Source: Jaminaea rosea
Taxonomy: Eukaryota > Basidiomycota > Exobasidiomycetes > Microstromatales
Assembly: GCF_003144245.1 (NCBI RefSeq)
Contig: NW_020289985.1
Location: forward strand, 62,001-126,000
DNA length: 64,000 nt
Direction of reading: 5' to 3'
In this document: positions 1 to 11,044 of the stretch, piece by piece
Position numbering within the stretch: position 1 is the stretch's first letter
How the letters are laid out: each line of letters opens with the position of its first letter
The notes under the pieces: model-generated
The model's database searches: none
Seen by the model: the letters and a program-made list of their open reading frames with translations, nothing else
What the model was told of the DNA's origin: nothing
Made by a program: the position numbers and the translations under genes

Positions 1-3000
1 TCCTCGCCGCCACGCTGGAATTCCTCCCCTTCACACGGCGCAGACGAGAATGCGCTTGGCCCCTTGCTATCCCTTGCGTCTTCATCTAGTCACGAGGGGC
101 CTAGCCAGGATCAGCCTGCCAAAGACGACGTACCTGCACCTGCTTCCTCCGATCAGCCCGCTGGCCCATCCAGCGATGAAGCCAGCGCGCCTACGCCTGT
201 GTCGCAGCCTGCTCCCCCCGCTCCCCCCGCTCAGCCCACTACGTCAACTCAGCCCGATGTTGCCAACCTTGCCACGCAGACTGCCGCAGCCAGCATCGCT
301 GCGCATTCGCCGAGTAAGACAGCCGAAGACGACGTCATCCTTGTCCCCTCGGCTACCCCATCTTCCCCGCCAAAGTCTAACGGCGAGGACTGGTTCAACA
401 CTCCGCAGAAGAAAGAGCGCGCATTTGCTCCCCGAAGCGCCAGCGCACACGACGACGACTCCAATGCACCGGACGAAGCTGCCCTCTTGGCGGAAGCCGA
501 GGCCTCGCAGTCGCAGGCTGGGCCCTCCGCCCAAGCGTTCCAGCCTCGCGCTCCAACCTTGGGAAGTTGGCCTGTTGCTAGTCGTCCTGCGTCGCGCCGT
601 ATCACGCCCTCCTCTCTCACCTCGATCACCCTCCTAGACGACTGCCGCCTCGACTCGAAGCGTACCTACAAGTTCCTCGGCGTGATTCACACCTGTCAAT
701 CCCCACGCCGCACGAACGGCTATAACAAGAATCTCTCGATGCACGTTGTCCTCGTCGACAAGTCCGGCTACCTCAAGACGATGTTCTTTTCCAGTGGTCC
801 CGAGGAGATTGACGAGTTTGCGCAAGGCGTGACCGTCCTCATCGAGCCTGTCAGTCTACAGGAGTGGCCAGGAGCCAAGAACCCACGCCAGGGCAAAGCA
901 GAACAGGGCGTCTGGCGTGCCGCGTTCATGCCTGCTCCGCAGCCGGAAGAGCCACTCGACTCGGGCGCTGTTCGCGGAACGCTTCGCCCGCGTGACGAGG
1001 AGTACGAGCGCATGTTGGCGTTGCGCAATTGGTACCATTTCGAACGCGGCAACGTCGAGTCGCTCCGCAAGTACCCTACCGCCTGGCTACGCCCGCTCAA
1101 AACCATCTCGGAGCTTCGTGGTCGAGCGGAGAATGGCGGCCCCGAGTTCTACGACCTCCTCGCGCAAGTCGTCGAGGTCTACGAGCCAGGCGGACCCAAT
1201 CAGCCCGCGACCGTGTACGTGACCGACTATACCTACTCAGAGAAAGTGCGCTCCATCTACGATATGCATCTGGGTTACGAGGAGAGCGAGTACATGCCTC
1301 GCGCTGTCAAGAGCAAGACGAAGGTTGGTGGCGGCTGGGTTATGGGCGTTGCCCTCTTCTCCAAGCAGCAGCACGCCCTTTTCGGCATCAGCAAGGGGCA
1401 ATTCATCCTTTTCTCTGGCTTGCGATCACGCTGGCACGACGAGTATGGCTTGAGCGCAGCAGTGGGGAGCGACACGGATTCATCGCTCAAGTTGAGGGAG
1501 GGGGCGGATCAGCCTGGAATGGACGTGCTGCTTGCAAGGAAGAAGGAGTGGGAAGAGAAGAGAGAGAGGGAGATCAAGGATAGGGAGGAGCGCGAGGGTG
1601 AGATGGAGGAGGTTTGGGAGGAGGTGCACGGGAGCGGGGCCATGAATCAGATGCCCTCGGTCTCGATCGGTAAGAAGGAGAAGGACGAAGTTGGAGTTGG
1701 GGGCGATGGGGCGGAGATGCACGCGGCGATGGACGCTCAAACGCAGAATGGTACGCAGCAGGAGGAGGAGGCCAGCCACGACAATAGTCTCGGAGGCGAA
1801 TACCAGATGGTCGAGAAGCCCGTGGGTGAAGCAGAGAACGGGGTTGCGGAGCACTCCGTCCAGAGCGAGGCCCCTCGAGAGCAAGTCGCTCTGGAGCAAC
1901 AGCGGGCGGACGAAGCCGTCCAAGGGCAAGAACAGCAGCACGGCGAAGCCGATACTACGATGGCAACGGGCGAGACAGACCCCGCCGCAGTCCAAGACAT
2001 CCCGAGGATCACCGGCGGAGGGCTACCAGCAAGTAAAGAGCCGAACAGCAACGGCGGTGACGACCTTGATGGCGAGGACTCAGCCATGTCAAATGCAGAG
2101 AAGGGCGAAGGCGACCAGTCTCCTCCGCAGCCTGGGCCTGAGACTGAAGATCGAGCACATCAACAGCAAGAGGGTTCCCACCAGCAAGCCGTCGACGAGC
2201 AGCAGGCATCTCAACAGCCCGTGGAGGAGCAACCAGCCAATCCTCCGGCGGCACCGATCGACGACGCTACCGACCAATACATGGCCCCAATCGAGGACGT
2301 GCCCGTCGAGCAAAGCATCGCCTCCGTAGAAGAGGCTGCTCTTCCCACGAATGGCCACACGAATGGCGTCAACGCCGCAAGCGCAACGGTAGTCATCGAC
2401 CGTACGGCCTTCGCGTCCGTTTCGACCGCCTCGTCGTCCGTGGACGCCGATCAAATTCCCAGTATGACCGTAGCTCAAATCGGAGAGCTCTTCCCAGCGG
2501 CTCAACCGGAGTTCCATGACTTCAAGGTCTACGCGATGATCAAGGGGGCGAAGCTGCTTGATGTCAAGCCAAGGGAGGCTAAGGAGTGGATTAGAGGCGG
2601 AAAGAAGGGCAAGCAGATCATGATGGCTCTGCTGCTGGCTGAGCAGGGTGAAGGCGAGGAGCTAGGCATGAGCATCAACCCACATCGCTGCTTGCCTGTG
2701 TTACTCTCAGGCGATGCAGCTTGCCAGTTCTTTGGCGTCGACGCTAGACGTCTCAGCGAGGACATCGACTACGAAAGCGTAGCCCTCGCGATCGTCAAGA
2801 AGAAGCTAGAGGGCTTAGCAACCGTACAGCCCGCTAGTACGGTGATCAACGGCAGCAACGGCGCACCGCACGCTAATCTCGTCAACGGCGATCGTCACAC
2901 CGGCAATACTGAAAGCGACGACGACGACGAGCAAGCAGCCTGGCGACGTATGCATCAGCTTCCACTGCATGACTGGGGCCTCTCGATCTGGAAGGGAAAG

Positions 3001-3108
3001 AAGAGCGGAAAGGTTCAGGTGAGCGTGTGGGGATGCGAGGTTAAGGTAGCCGGCAGCGGGCGAGAAGGCGAGGGGGAGGGAGAGCCAGAGGAAGCTCGAG
3101 AAGTGTGA
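1..3108 (+). CDS. POT1: POT1-like telomere single-strand DNA-binding protein (5' partial)
   Basis: The frame is open from base 1 without an ATG that must be the start, so the true start lies outside the window. After about 200 low-complexity Pro/Ser/Ala codons there is an OB-fold-like block (about nt 655-930) with the pattern 'YKFLGVI..SPRRTNG', a long beta run and 'LKTMFFSS', resembling the first OB fold of POT1 proteins. A second block (about nt 1150-1450, 'QVVEVYEPGG...YVTDYT') fits the second POT1 OB fold. Then come a Glu/Gln-rich linker (about nt 1540-2450) and a conserved-looking C-terminal region (about nt 2460-3060). POT1 binds the telomeric G-rich strand in the shelterin complex and acts in the nucleus. 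The assignment rests on motif order and remembered family patterns. Another OB-fold telomere protein is possible. Confidence 0.65.
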   Translation, partial: SSPPRWNSSPSHGADENALGPLLSLASSSSHEGPSQDQPAKDDVPAPASSDQPAGPSSDEASAPTPVSQPAPPAPPAQPTTSTQPDVANLATQTAAASIAAHSPSKTAEDDVILVPSATPSSPPKSNGEDWFNTPQKKERAFAPRSASAHDDDSNAPDEAALLAEAEASQSQAGPSAQAFQPRAPTLGSWPVASRPASRRITPSSLTSITLLDDCRLDSKRTYKFLGVIHTCQSPRRTNGYNKNLSMHVVLVDKSGYLKTMFFSSGPEEIDEFAQGVTVLIEPVSLQEWPGAKNPRQGKAEQGVWRAAFMPAPQPEEPLDSGAVRGTLRPRDEEYERMLALRNWYHFERGNVESLRKYPTAWLRPLKTISELRGRAENGGPEFYDLLAQVVEVYEPGGPNQPATVYVTDYTYSEKVRSIYDMHLGYEESEYMPRAVKSKTKVGGGWVMGVALFSKQQHALFGISKGQFILFSGLRSRWHDEYGLSAAVGSDTDSSLKLREGADQPGMDVLLARKKEWEEKREREIKDREEREGEMEEVWEEVHGSGAMNQMPSVSIGKKEKDEVGVGGDGAEMHAAMDAQTQNGTQQEEEASHDNSLGGEYQMVEKPVGEAENGVAEHSVQSEAPREQVALEQQRADEAVQGQEQQHGEADTTMATGETDPAAVQDIPRITGGGLPASKEPNSNGGDDLDGEDSAMSNAEKGEGDQSPPQPGPETEDRAHQQQEGSHQQAVDEQQASQQPVEEQPANPPAAPIDDATDQYMAPIEDVPVEQSIASVEEAALPTNGHTNGVNAASATVVIDRTAFASVSTASSSVDADQIPSMTVAQIGELFPAAQPEFHDFKVYAMIKGAKLLDVKPREAKEWIRGGKKGKQIMMALLLAEQGEGEELGMSINPHRCLPVLLSGDAACQFFGVDARRLSEDIDYESVALAIVKKKLEGLATVQPASTVINGSNGAPHANLVNGDRHTGNTESDDDDEQAAWRRMHQLPLHDWGLSIWKGKKSGKVQVSVWGCEVKVAGSGREGEGEGEPEEAREV

Positions 3109-4590
3109 GGGGGGGCGAGGAGGAAGACTACAGTAGACTCCGCGTCTTCCGTAGCTGGTTGGCGGGCCTTGGCGTGGTTTTTTTGTTTGTCACATTTACG
3201 CATCCGAGCTCCATAATGAGCTCACTCATCGACGACGTCGCGTACCATCATTTCAATACCATCTCAATCATCCCCACACATCGCGTGCGCCCATCCCAAT
3301 TCTTGATGACCACCCGTGAGACTTTCCCCTGTGAGGAGGTCTTTCCCCTACTCAAAAACCTTGGCTCGCCTTTGCTCACCACGAAAGGCCTGGCCAATAG
3401 CTAGCCTCATCGGGCTGTCAACCCAACGCAACGCGGTGCGGTTGTACCTTGAGCCTGTCTGTCCGCTCGCCCTCGACGAGGATGAACCTTGACGCCAACT
3501 GCCGCCAGGAAGAAGCGGCGGTGGGGCCTTTGGCTGGCTGAGGGTGGGACCCTTGGTGCCCTGTCGTCGCCCTGCGCTGCGCTGTGCCTGCGCACCCACG
3601 CCACATCGCAAGGCCGCTGCGCTGTTGCACACTTACCCGCCTCGCCTGACTGCAAGATCTCCCTTGGAGCATGCGGGCGTGCATGTCGTCCGTACCGCGT
3701 TGCGTTGCCGTCCCGCTCCCCCCTGCCCCAGTCAGCCGACGAGATTTTGCTCCACCGCACACCGCACACCGCACATCGCCGTCGGCCTCTTGTCGATGCT
3801 ATTCAAGCTCTCCCACGTCGCACCTACAGGATGTCAATTTGAGCCAAGCCCGGCGTGTGCAACGCAAGCTCACGGACATTGATCCAGGAGCACAGGATGA
3901 CAAGGGGTCCTTGCCGAGAGAGCTAAGATAGGTAGGGAGACGTGAGAGCGAAGGAGCGAGGGAGCGAGCAAGCTTGATTCGCTGTTAGCATCTTCCCGCC
4001 GCTTTCGCGATGGCAAAGCAGGCAGCGGGTCCCTGGAAATGAGAGGAGATTGCAAGACGACTGGTCGATCCCCTCTTCTTCCCACCCCTCTACCCTCTAC
4101 CCTCACCTCGAGACTTCACCAAATCACACCCGCACTGTGGGAAAGCACGAGGGAGGTTGCTGAGCGTCAGCGCACCACCGGCCAAACAAGCGGCATCTCT
4201 CCGTCGATCGACCCTCACTCACGTACGTCAAGCAGAGCAAAGAGCAGAGCAGACCACCTCGACTCAGTCAGGCACACAGTGTCGAGGGCTGAGCGCCAGC
4301 CTGTCTCCGCACTTGCAACCAACAGCTCATCACCCGCCCGCAGAGGCTTTCTGGGCCGCACACGCCGCGCACGCGCTCTTGTCGAATCGACGAAACTCGA
4401 AAAGAGCTCAATTATATAGGGTCGAAGCCCCGTCTCTCTTTCTTCCAATCACCAACTAGCTACACTTTTCCGCCCCCACGCCGCCTTCTCCTTACCCTCG
4501 ACCCTTCCTCCAACCCGTCCCTCACCTCACCACCAGCCAACACCCTTCCCTCCCCTCGCCGTTGCACTCCTCCACGCTCGCTAGCCCGCC
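3109..4590. other. Intergenic region, 1.48 kb, with TATA-like promoter element
   Basis: Only short overlapping frames without protein-like composition are present. The left part holds the 3' flank of the POT1-like gene. A TATA-like stretch (ATTATATAGG, 4411-4420) followed by a C/T-rich tract precedes the ATG at 4591 by about 170 bp and is a reasonable core promoter for the downstream membrane protein gene. Confidence 0.5.
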
Positions 4591-6850
4591 ATGGTGGTCA
4601 GCATCGAAGCCATGCGCGTCTGTACGACGGTGGCCTTCTCCTGTTTCGCCACCGAGTGGCTCTGCTCATTGGGCAGGGAGATCAAGTACATTTGGAAAGC
4701 CCGATTCTGCCTATTGACGGCGTGCTTCTTGGGTGCGAGGGTGAGTGGTGATGACGCGGAGAAGCTTGGCTAAGCGCATTGCTCATACGACGTTTGCGTC
4801 CTCTTCGCCACAGTATATCACACTGATCAACCTAAGTGAGTGCGGAGTGGCGTGATGGTGGGTGCTACGGTCGCTGACATCTGCTTTCCCACTCTCGCCC
4901 CTTGCTCATCCCTTCGTACTACCAGCATTCATGATGTGAGTCGGCCACGCCCTCTTCCGACCCTCTGCCCTTCTGACCTTCCCTGCTGACTGTCATTCTC
5001 ATCCACCTGACCACGCAGGGCAATGTTCCATGGCTCATGGACGGCCTCCTTGTGCGATCGCCTCTACCTCGTCATGCCAATCCTGGCCACCCTCGGTCTC
5101 CTGTGCGCCGAAGGAGTCTGCTGCATCCGCATCTGGACCATTCACAAGCGCAGCCGCTTCATCTTCTCCTTCCTCGCAACACTCTTCACCGCCATGGCCG
5201 GCATCCAATTCTACGCCATATCCAAGTACGTGGCATTTCGCGACGAGACGGGAAGCTGCATTGCTGCGGGTCAAGGGGTCTGGTTGGCCCTTTACTGGTT
5301 GGCGCCTGCCACTCTTGACGTGAGCATGATCCGTCTTGGCATGTTAGCTTGCACCTTCACTCACTCCCTCTCACCCTCTCTGCCCCGCTTCGCAGCTGAT
5401 CCTCCTCTTCCTCGCCATCTTTGCCGTTGGCCGCGAGACCCGCCAATACGGCGCCAATCGTCTCCTCGACGTGATCCTACGCGACCAAGTCTTCTACTTC
5501 CTCTTTGTCTTCTCCGGCTGCATCATCTCCGGCGTCCTCATGACGGTCAATTCTGCCTTCCTTCAGTCCCTCAACAACCCACCCGCCATCGCCGTACCCG
5601 CCATCGGAGCCACGCGCTTGGTGCTCAGCCTCAAGAGCGAGGGCATGAGACAGATGGGAGTCTACCGTCACGGGCAGGACAGCTCGGGCTCCTCTGGACG
5701 CAAGGGCCTCCCAAAGAAGAAGGGAGGCGTCCTCAGCTGGTGGTCCACGCGCGACAGCGGACAAGACATTCAGAAAGCTTCCTTCCCCGACTCGCCCGCC
5801 GCTACCACGCGCAGCAACAATCGCTCGTGGCTGCAGATCCATCCGGGCACATGGACTAGCAGCATGGAAGCAAGGAAGATGGCCTCGAGCAACTCGGAGT
5901 CTGCTCATCCACTCACTAGTAGTCCTGACGTTGAATTGGCCTCGTTTGGCCAGAGCAAGGGTGATCACACCTTCGACTCCATCGAGGTGCACCAAGCACC
6001 CGTACCACCTACGGCGCGATGCAAGACTTCTTCGACGTTTTGGAGCGGCCAGCGAGGCGTGCCTGGTAGCGTGGATGAGAACGGCGAGTACACGACCAGC
6101 GGCAAGGGTGAGGTAATTCTCGGCCCTTCTATCGAAGTCGGTCGACACCAGCCTCACGCGGATGAACGCCTCATAGGCCTGGGGGACAACACCATGTGGC
6201 CTCACAGCAAGGCTCGTCGTATGGCTAGCTGTGACCAGATTCATGTGCCCGTCACCGTCCCCGTGACCCGAAATGCGCACACCGCCACGGGGACCCGGGA
6301 CAGCAGTCGCGATACCTTTGGCGGCCATAACCACACGAGCAGCAGGTCTGGAACCAGGCTCGGCTCGCCTACTGCTCCCCCTTCTCGAGGGCAAGGCAAT
6401 TTCATGAAGGGTTGCGCTATCCATACCGAGACGACTACCTTTGTCACCCGCGGAAGTGAGGACTACTCGCAGCACGCTATGCCGCAGTACAACAGCAATG
6501 GTAACAACAACAACAGCAACGCCACTGCCTTGCGACCAGACACGGCCAACGACCCATACCAGCAGCACGTCGCCTCTTGCCCCACCAACAGCAGCAACAC
6601 CAGCAGCAGCAGCAGCGCCCCTCCCCTCCCAACGCAGCCCCGCGTGTCCGCCGCCCCCTCGGCGAGCTACGTAGTTGCGGAGGACTCGGGAGAGGATACA
6701 GAGGCGGAGGAGGTTATTGGGTTCGCGAGCAACACGCCCCCAGCTAGCAGTGGGTCCATCGCTGGGGCTCACCAGAGGCAACTCTCATGGCAACACAGTG
6801 CGAGCAACAAGGGGAGTGAGGAGACGATGCGCGCCCAGGGACCGCAGTAG
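4591..6850 (+). CDS. DUF6533-type fungal multi-spanning membrane protein
   Basis: I join five exons: 4591-4740, 4814-4835, 4926-4935, 5019-5319 and 5396-6850. All introns are GT-AG with consistent phases. The joined N-terminus ('CFATEWLCSLGREIKYIWK' then 'RYITLINLTFMM') matches the DUF6533 signature of basidiomycete seven-helix proteins. Further hydrophobic segments follow in exon 4 and at the start of exon 5, giving about seven membrane passes within the first 270 residues. The remaining roughly 400 residues are a polar, low-complexity cytoplasmic-type tail with Asn and Ser runs. The family has no established biochemical role; a receptor-like or plasma-membrane sensor role is often guessed. 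Exons 2 and 3 are only 22 and 10 nt, so automated annotation could easily miss the N-terminus. A TATA-like element lies about 170 bp upstream. Confidence 0.8.
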
Positions 6851-7130
6851 TAGGGATGGACGGTTGATTCGAGCGCTGCCTGCGACGACCGTCTTCTCAT
6901 CCTCAAGTCGTGGCTACCATTTCGCCATCACCTATTAGCTCTGCGACGTCACTTCAGCGTTACCTCTCTTCTCTTCCTCTTTCTCGCTCCGGGCCTCTTA
7001 GTATCGCGCATGAGCGCCACCCCTTGAAATCCAATCACTTTCAACTTTGCCTGACGATGAGCCTGTTTTGCATTAACTGCTCTCCTCTCGCCTTTCTATA
7101 TCATAACATCCTCTCCCCATTCGCGAACAC

Positions 7131-8920
7131 TCATCGCCTCGGCACCCCTCCTCTCTGCTTAAGCGCCCTCTGCGCTGCTCCAGGGGGCAACTTCTGACCA
7201 CCAGGCTGTCCCTGTCCACCAGGAGGCTGACTCTCCTCATTCCTAATCGTCTCATCCACACTCAAGATCAAACAAGCAGCCTCAGCCGCACTGCCCAATG
7301 CGTTGATCTTGACCACGCTAGGCTCCCAGACAAAGCCAGCCATGTTATCCCTCACGTCCTCCGAGTCAATGTCCACTCCGTCCCACTTATTGCCTTGGGC
7401 GTGCGTCATACGCAATTTGTTCAGAATGTCCGTAGCGTCAAACCCAGCATTATCCGCCAGCTGACGAGGGATACATTCCAGCGATTTCGCAAAGGCTGAA
7501 ATGATCAACTGTTGTTTCCCAGAGATGGTACGGGCATGTTCGCGGAGGTGACGACTGAGCTCCATTTCGATTGCTCCACCTCCGGCGACGACTGTCGAGT
7601 TCTTCATTGCACGCTTGACGATCATGATTGCATCGTGCAGGCTGCGCTCTACTTCTGCGATGAATTGTTCTGCTCCACCGCGGAGGATCATCGTGCAGGT
7701 GCGTGCGGCAGAACAGTCTTCGAACAAGTTGAAACGTTCCCCGCCGATCTGTTTCTCTTCGAACTTGCCGCATGTACCCAGGTGCTGAGGGGCAATGTCC
7801 GACGTAGTGGACTGGACTGACCCGCCTACGGCTTGCACCACGCGCTTCATGTCGTCTGTGGGGACTCGCCCTGCGCAGAAGATGTTGCGGTCGGCAAAGT
7901 ATTGGGTGGCGAGGTCGCCGATGGGGAGCTTGGAGAGGACCACCTGAGCGCCCGTTTTGACGATTGCCTCGAGCTTCGAGTAGATGATCTGCCATTCTGC
8001 GTCGACGATGGCTTGATACTCGGACACTTGGTTGATGCGCACCTCTGCGTTGTCCTTTTCTGCCTTGAGCTCTAGCTCGACGTTCAAGCAGAGCACCTTT
8101 GGGTTGGTGAAGCTCTTGGGCTGTTGCTCGAAGCCGGCATAGGCGAACGTCTTCTTGAATGCTACGCCGCGGACGAGGAGAGAGTCTTGCATTGCACCTC
8201 CGGGGACCTTTTTGACGCCGATGAGGGACTCGTCGAGATCGTTTGGGTCGAGGGTGGTTACGGCGTCGACTACCATGCGGGAGAAGAAGGGGCGTTGTGA
8301 TACGATGAGCTTCGAGGACATGGATGTGCCGGCGCATTTGATGAGGAGGTCGCGGAATGCGCTGCGAGGTACGATGCGAAGAAGAAGGGGTCAGTACCGT
8401 TCCAGCGTTGTGACAGGAGGCATGAAGTTTCGCTTCTCGCCCGCACTTACGCTTCGTCGGATCGGTCGATGGATACAGCCAACTCCTGGATCCTTGCCGT
8501 AGCCAGCTGCGCCGCTTTCCTGTATCCCTTGATGATGGTATGTGGGCTGACTCCCTCTTCAATAAACGCCCTACACTCCTTGAGCATCTCTCCGGCCAAC
8601 AAGACGACACTCGTAGTGCCATCCCCGACCTCTGCGTCCTGCGCTCGCGCGATATCGACGAGCGTCTTGGCTGCTGGATGGACAATCTCCAGCAGCTTCA
8701 GAATCGTAGCTCCGTCATTCGAGATGGTCGAGTCGCCGCGACCGTTGACAATCAACTTGTCCATTCCTCGTGGGCCCAGCGTCGAGGCCACGCATGAGAC
8801 GATGGAGATGCAGGCTCCAATGTTAGAGAGGAGCTGTGGAGTGCCCTGCGATGTGTCCGTTCCCTCCTTGAGGACGATGACGGGTGCTCCGCCAAGCATG
8901 CCGCCAAGACGATTGGACAT
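7131..8920 (-). CDS. CCT7: T-complex protein 1 subunit eta (CCT7)
   Basis: Two exons, 8920-8451 and 8361-7131, are joined across an 89-nt GT-AG intron (566 aa). This subunit of the cytosolic CCT/TRiC ring helps fold actin, tubulin and WD40 proteins using ATP. The sequence is nearly colinear with the eta subunit: '[13 protein letters not shown]' at the N-terminus, '[12 protein letters not shown]', '[12 protein letters not shown]' and '[11 protein letters not shown]' in the ATP-binding equatorial domain, '[18 protein letters not shown]' and '[10 protein letters not shown]' in the apical domain, and '[13 protein letters not shown]' and '[10 protein letters not shown]' in the C-terminal equatorial half. 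The splice restores '[20 protein letters not shown]', which fits the family. Length and order are normal. The short Gly/Gln/Pro-rich tail ends the protein. Confidence 0.97.
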
Positions 8921-9194
8921 GATGGGCGGGGGAAAAGGGGGGGGATGAAGGATGATGGAAGGGAATCGAGGAAGCCAAAGTGTTGCTCACGGTCCGCCTC
9001 AACCCTCAACGCTCGACGCTCGACGCTCGACTTCCTTCGTCCGTCCTCGTCTCGCATCGCTCTGTCCGCCACGCGAAGCCCCTCGCCCCGTTCCGATCAC
9101 GCGTCACGGCCCTCACAGCTACTTCATTCTCCCGCCTCACTTCTCACACCTTCACGCACGCATCGCTCGTCTTGAAGCCATTGGTATTTCGCAG

Positions 9195-10796
9195 TCACGA
9201 ACTAGACGCACTCATAATCGTCCTCTGGATGTACGCCGCCAGCACCAAGATAAACAACGTCAACATAGCCGTGAGCAGCCATGGTCTCTCGAGCAGACTC
9301 TCCGTCGTCCCACCCATCTCTCCCTCCTCATCGGCCGTCAGGGGCATCCTCACCACCCGCAACGTATTGTCCGCACTCCCGCTTACCAGCCAGCCTCCAT
9401 CGGGGCTGAAAGCGAGCGCCGTGGGAGGGAAGGAATGGGCGTCCAGTATTCTCATTACCGGGCGCAAGGTGCGAGCATTGATGACGCCTACACTCAGGTC
9501 GGAAGACCCGTATGCGAGGTAGCGACCGCAAGGGCTGATGGCGAACACTGTTGCTGGCTTCTCGGAGAGTTGGCGAGTCTCAAGGAGGTCCCAGGTTGAG
9601 AGGGACCAAGCGCTTAGGAAGGACTTGCGTTTCTTCGACTTACCGCCTGATGAGCGCTTGGCGTTTACCACTGTGAAGAGCTTGCCCTCCGAGCCCGATG
9701 AAGGCGTCGGTGCCGATGAACTCGCTACTGCATCGCTCTTCTTCTCGCTGATCTTGTCATCACCTTCCTTATCGCCCCCAGCAGCTGCTGCTGCTAGTCG
9801 GTCAGGCCTCCGCCTCGCCTTGCCAAATCGCACCGCTCTAAACTCGCATCCGCCCTCCCCTCCCAGCGCAGGATTCTGGATCGTCTGCCAAATAGGCGGG
9901 TGGCCCAAGCGTGAGGACGAGGCACCATTCACAGCCTGCTCTCCGTTCGTCTTCTCCTCGCCTTCGCTGTCGTCGCTTCCTGCCTTGGCCGGATTCGGGT
10001 ACGTCCCCAGCACCTTCAACTTCCTGCCCGTACAGACGACAACTTGCGTCCCATCAGGTGAGAAGTCGCCATCCACTATCTCCTCGCCTTCAAAGTCCGT
10101 CGTGGCGTCGAAGGCGGGGCTGAGGGACGGGTAAGACTGGACTGCGTAGCTGCCCTCGGTGGAGGCGGTCAGGAGATGTTGGGCATCCGAGGAGAACAGG
10201 AGGCGGCGCACGTATCCTTCGGCAGGGTCTTTGAGAGGGAGAGAGGGAGAATTTGAGGAAGAATTGAGGGTGACGCTGCGAGCGCAGGGAGGCGGGAGGT
10301 GAGATGTCTGTCGGCCAATCGTATTTGTACTGCCCTCCTGCAAGCTCACCTGACCGTCCCCTTCTTGTCACCCGCCGCGCTTTCTGATCTCTCAAATCGA
10401 AAAATCCTCAAATGCTCATTTCCCTCCTTCTTCTTCTCGTCCGCCTCATTCACTCCCAACACCAGCGTATCTGAGCTCGTATCGACGGCCATAGCCATGG
10501 GCGCATCCTCGTCCGAGCTCAGCTTGATCTCTGCTGCGACAGCGACGTCTTCTGCTGATTTGGCTGAAGAGGGGACATGGATTGCGCGCTGTCCAAACCA
10601 AGGTCGTCGGTAGTCAGCGTGGCTACCTAGCATGTATGCTACTTTGACAGGGCCATCGTCAACTCACGATGAAATTTCCCACACCCGTCCTTCCCTTTCC
10701 CCCTCCTCCAGCGAACACGAGCACATCCTCTGCTAGCCAATCGAGACAGTATACTGGTAGCTTGGCTGCTAGTGGGAAGTGATGTGGGATGGTCAT
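9195..10796 (-). CDS. SEC12: SEC12-type guanine nucleotide exchange factor for Sar1
   Basis: Three exons, 10796-10668, 10588-10350 and 10275-9195, give 482 aa with phases that agree at each 74-79-nt GT-AG intron. SEC12 is an ER membrane WD40 protein that loads Sar1 with GTP to start COPII coat assembly. Exon 1 encodes 'LPVYCLDWL' and the glycine-rich loop 'AGGGGKGRTGVGNFI', the hallmark N-terminal strand and K-loop region of SEC12/PREB. Later blades include 'GDFSPDGTQVVVCTG' and 'GSSDLSVGVINARTL' with 'DAHSFPPTALAFSPDGGWLVSG'. A single hydrophobic segment near the end (about residues 450-470) anchors the protein. An Ala/Gly/Lys-rich insert lies between blades. The exon 2 acceptor was chosen because it keeps frame and removes a non-conserved stretch. 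Confidence 0.93.
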
Positions 10797-11044
10797 TGCA
10801 GCCAGCGAGAGCTGATGAGCGAGGGGTAAGGGAGGATGTCAAGATGCAAGGACCGTCTTGCTTGCTCGTTGGCTCGCAGTCAAGGCCAACCGGCGGACAG
10901 ACGACGGAGCGCCGCGCCGCGTCTGCCTTCTTGATTGGATGTCGGACTGAGGTCCAGGTGCGCGCCTTGTTCAAGTGTTGGATTCATTGCCCCCCTCGAG
11001 TGCTCCAACTTCCTAAACAAACACTCCTTTTCCGCAGACAAGAG
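10797..11044. promoter_or_regulatory. Divergent intergenic promoter SEC12/APC1
   Basis: Only 248 bp separate the two divergent start codons, so both core promoters must lie here. No clear TATA box is visible. A C/T-rich tract ending in TTTTCCGCAG lies just before the APC1 ATG. It resembles a splice acceptor, so a short 5' untranslated exon for APC1 is possible. Confidence 0.5.

Noticed and set aside
3407-3882. Overlapping frames of 110-120 codons on both strands after the POT1-like gene
   Set aside because: They are mutually overlapping, Arg/Ala/Pro-rich and lack motifs; they are typical chance frames in GC-rich DNA.
5477-6781. 434-codon minus-strand frame across the DUF6533 gene
   Set aside because: It is antisense to the conserved exon 5 frame, is rich in Arg/Val/Gly and has no recognisable motif; GC-rich coding DNA commonly opens the reverse frame.
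10772-11044. Upstream extension of APC1 (91 extra codons)
   Set aside because: It would reach into the SEC12 start region, has no conserved sequence and includes promoter-like C/T tracts.
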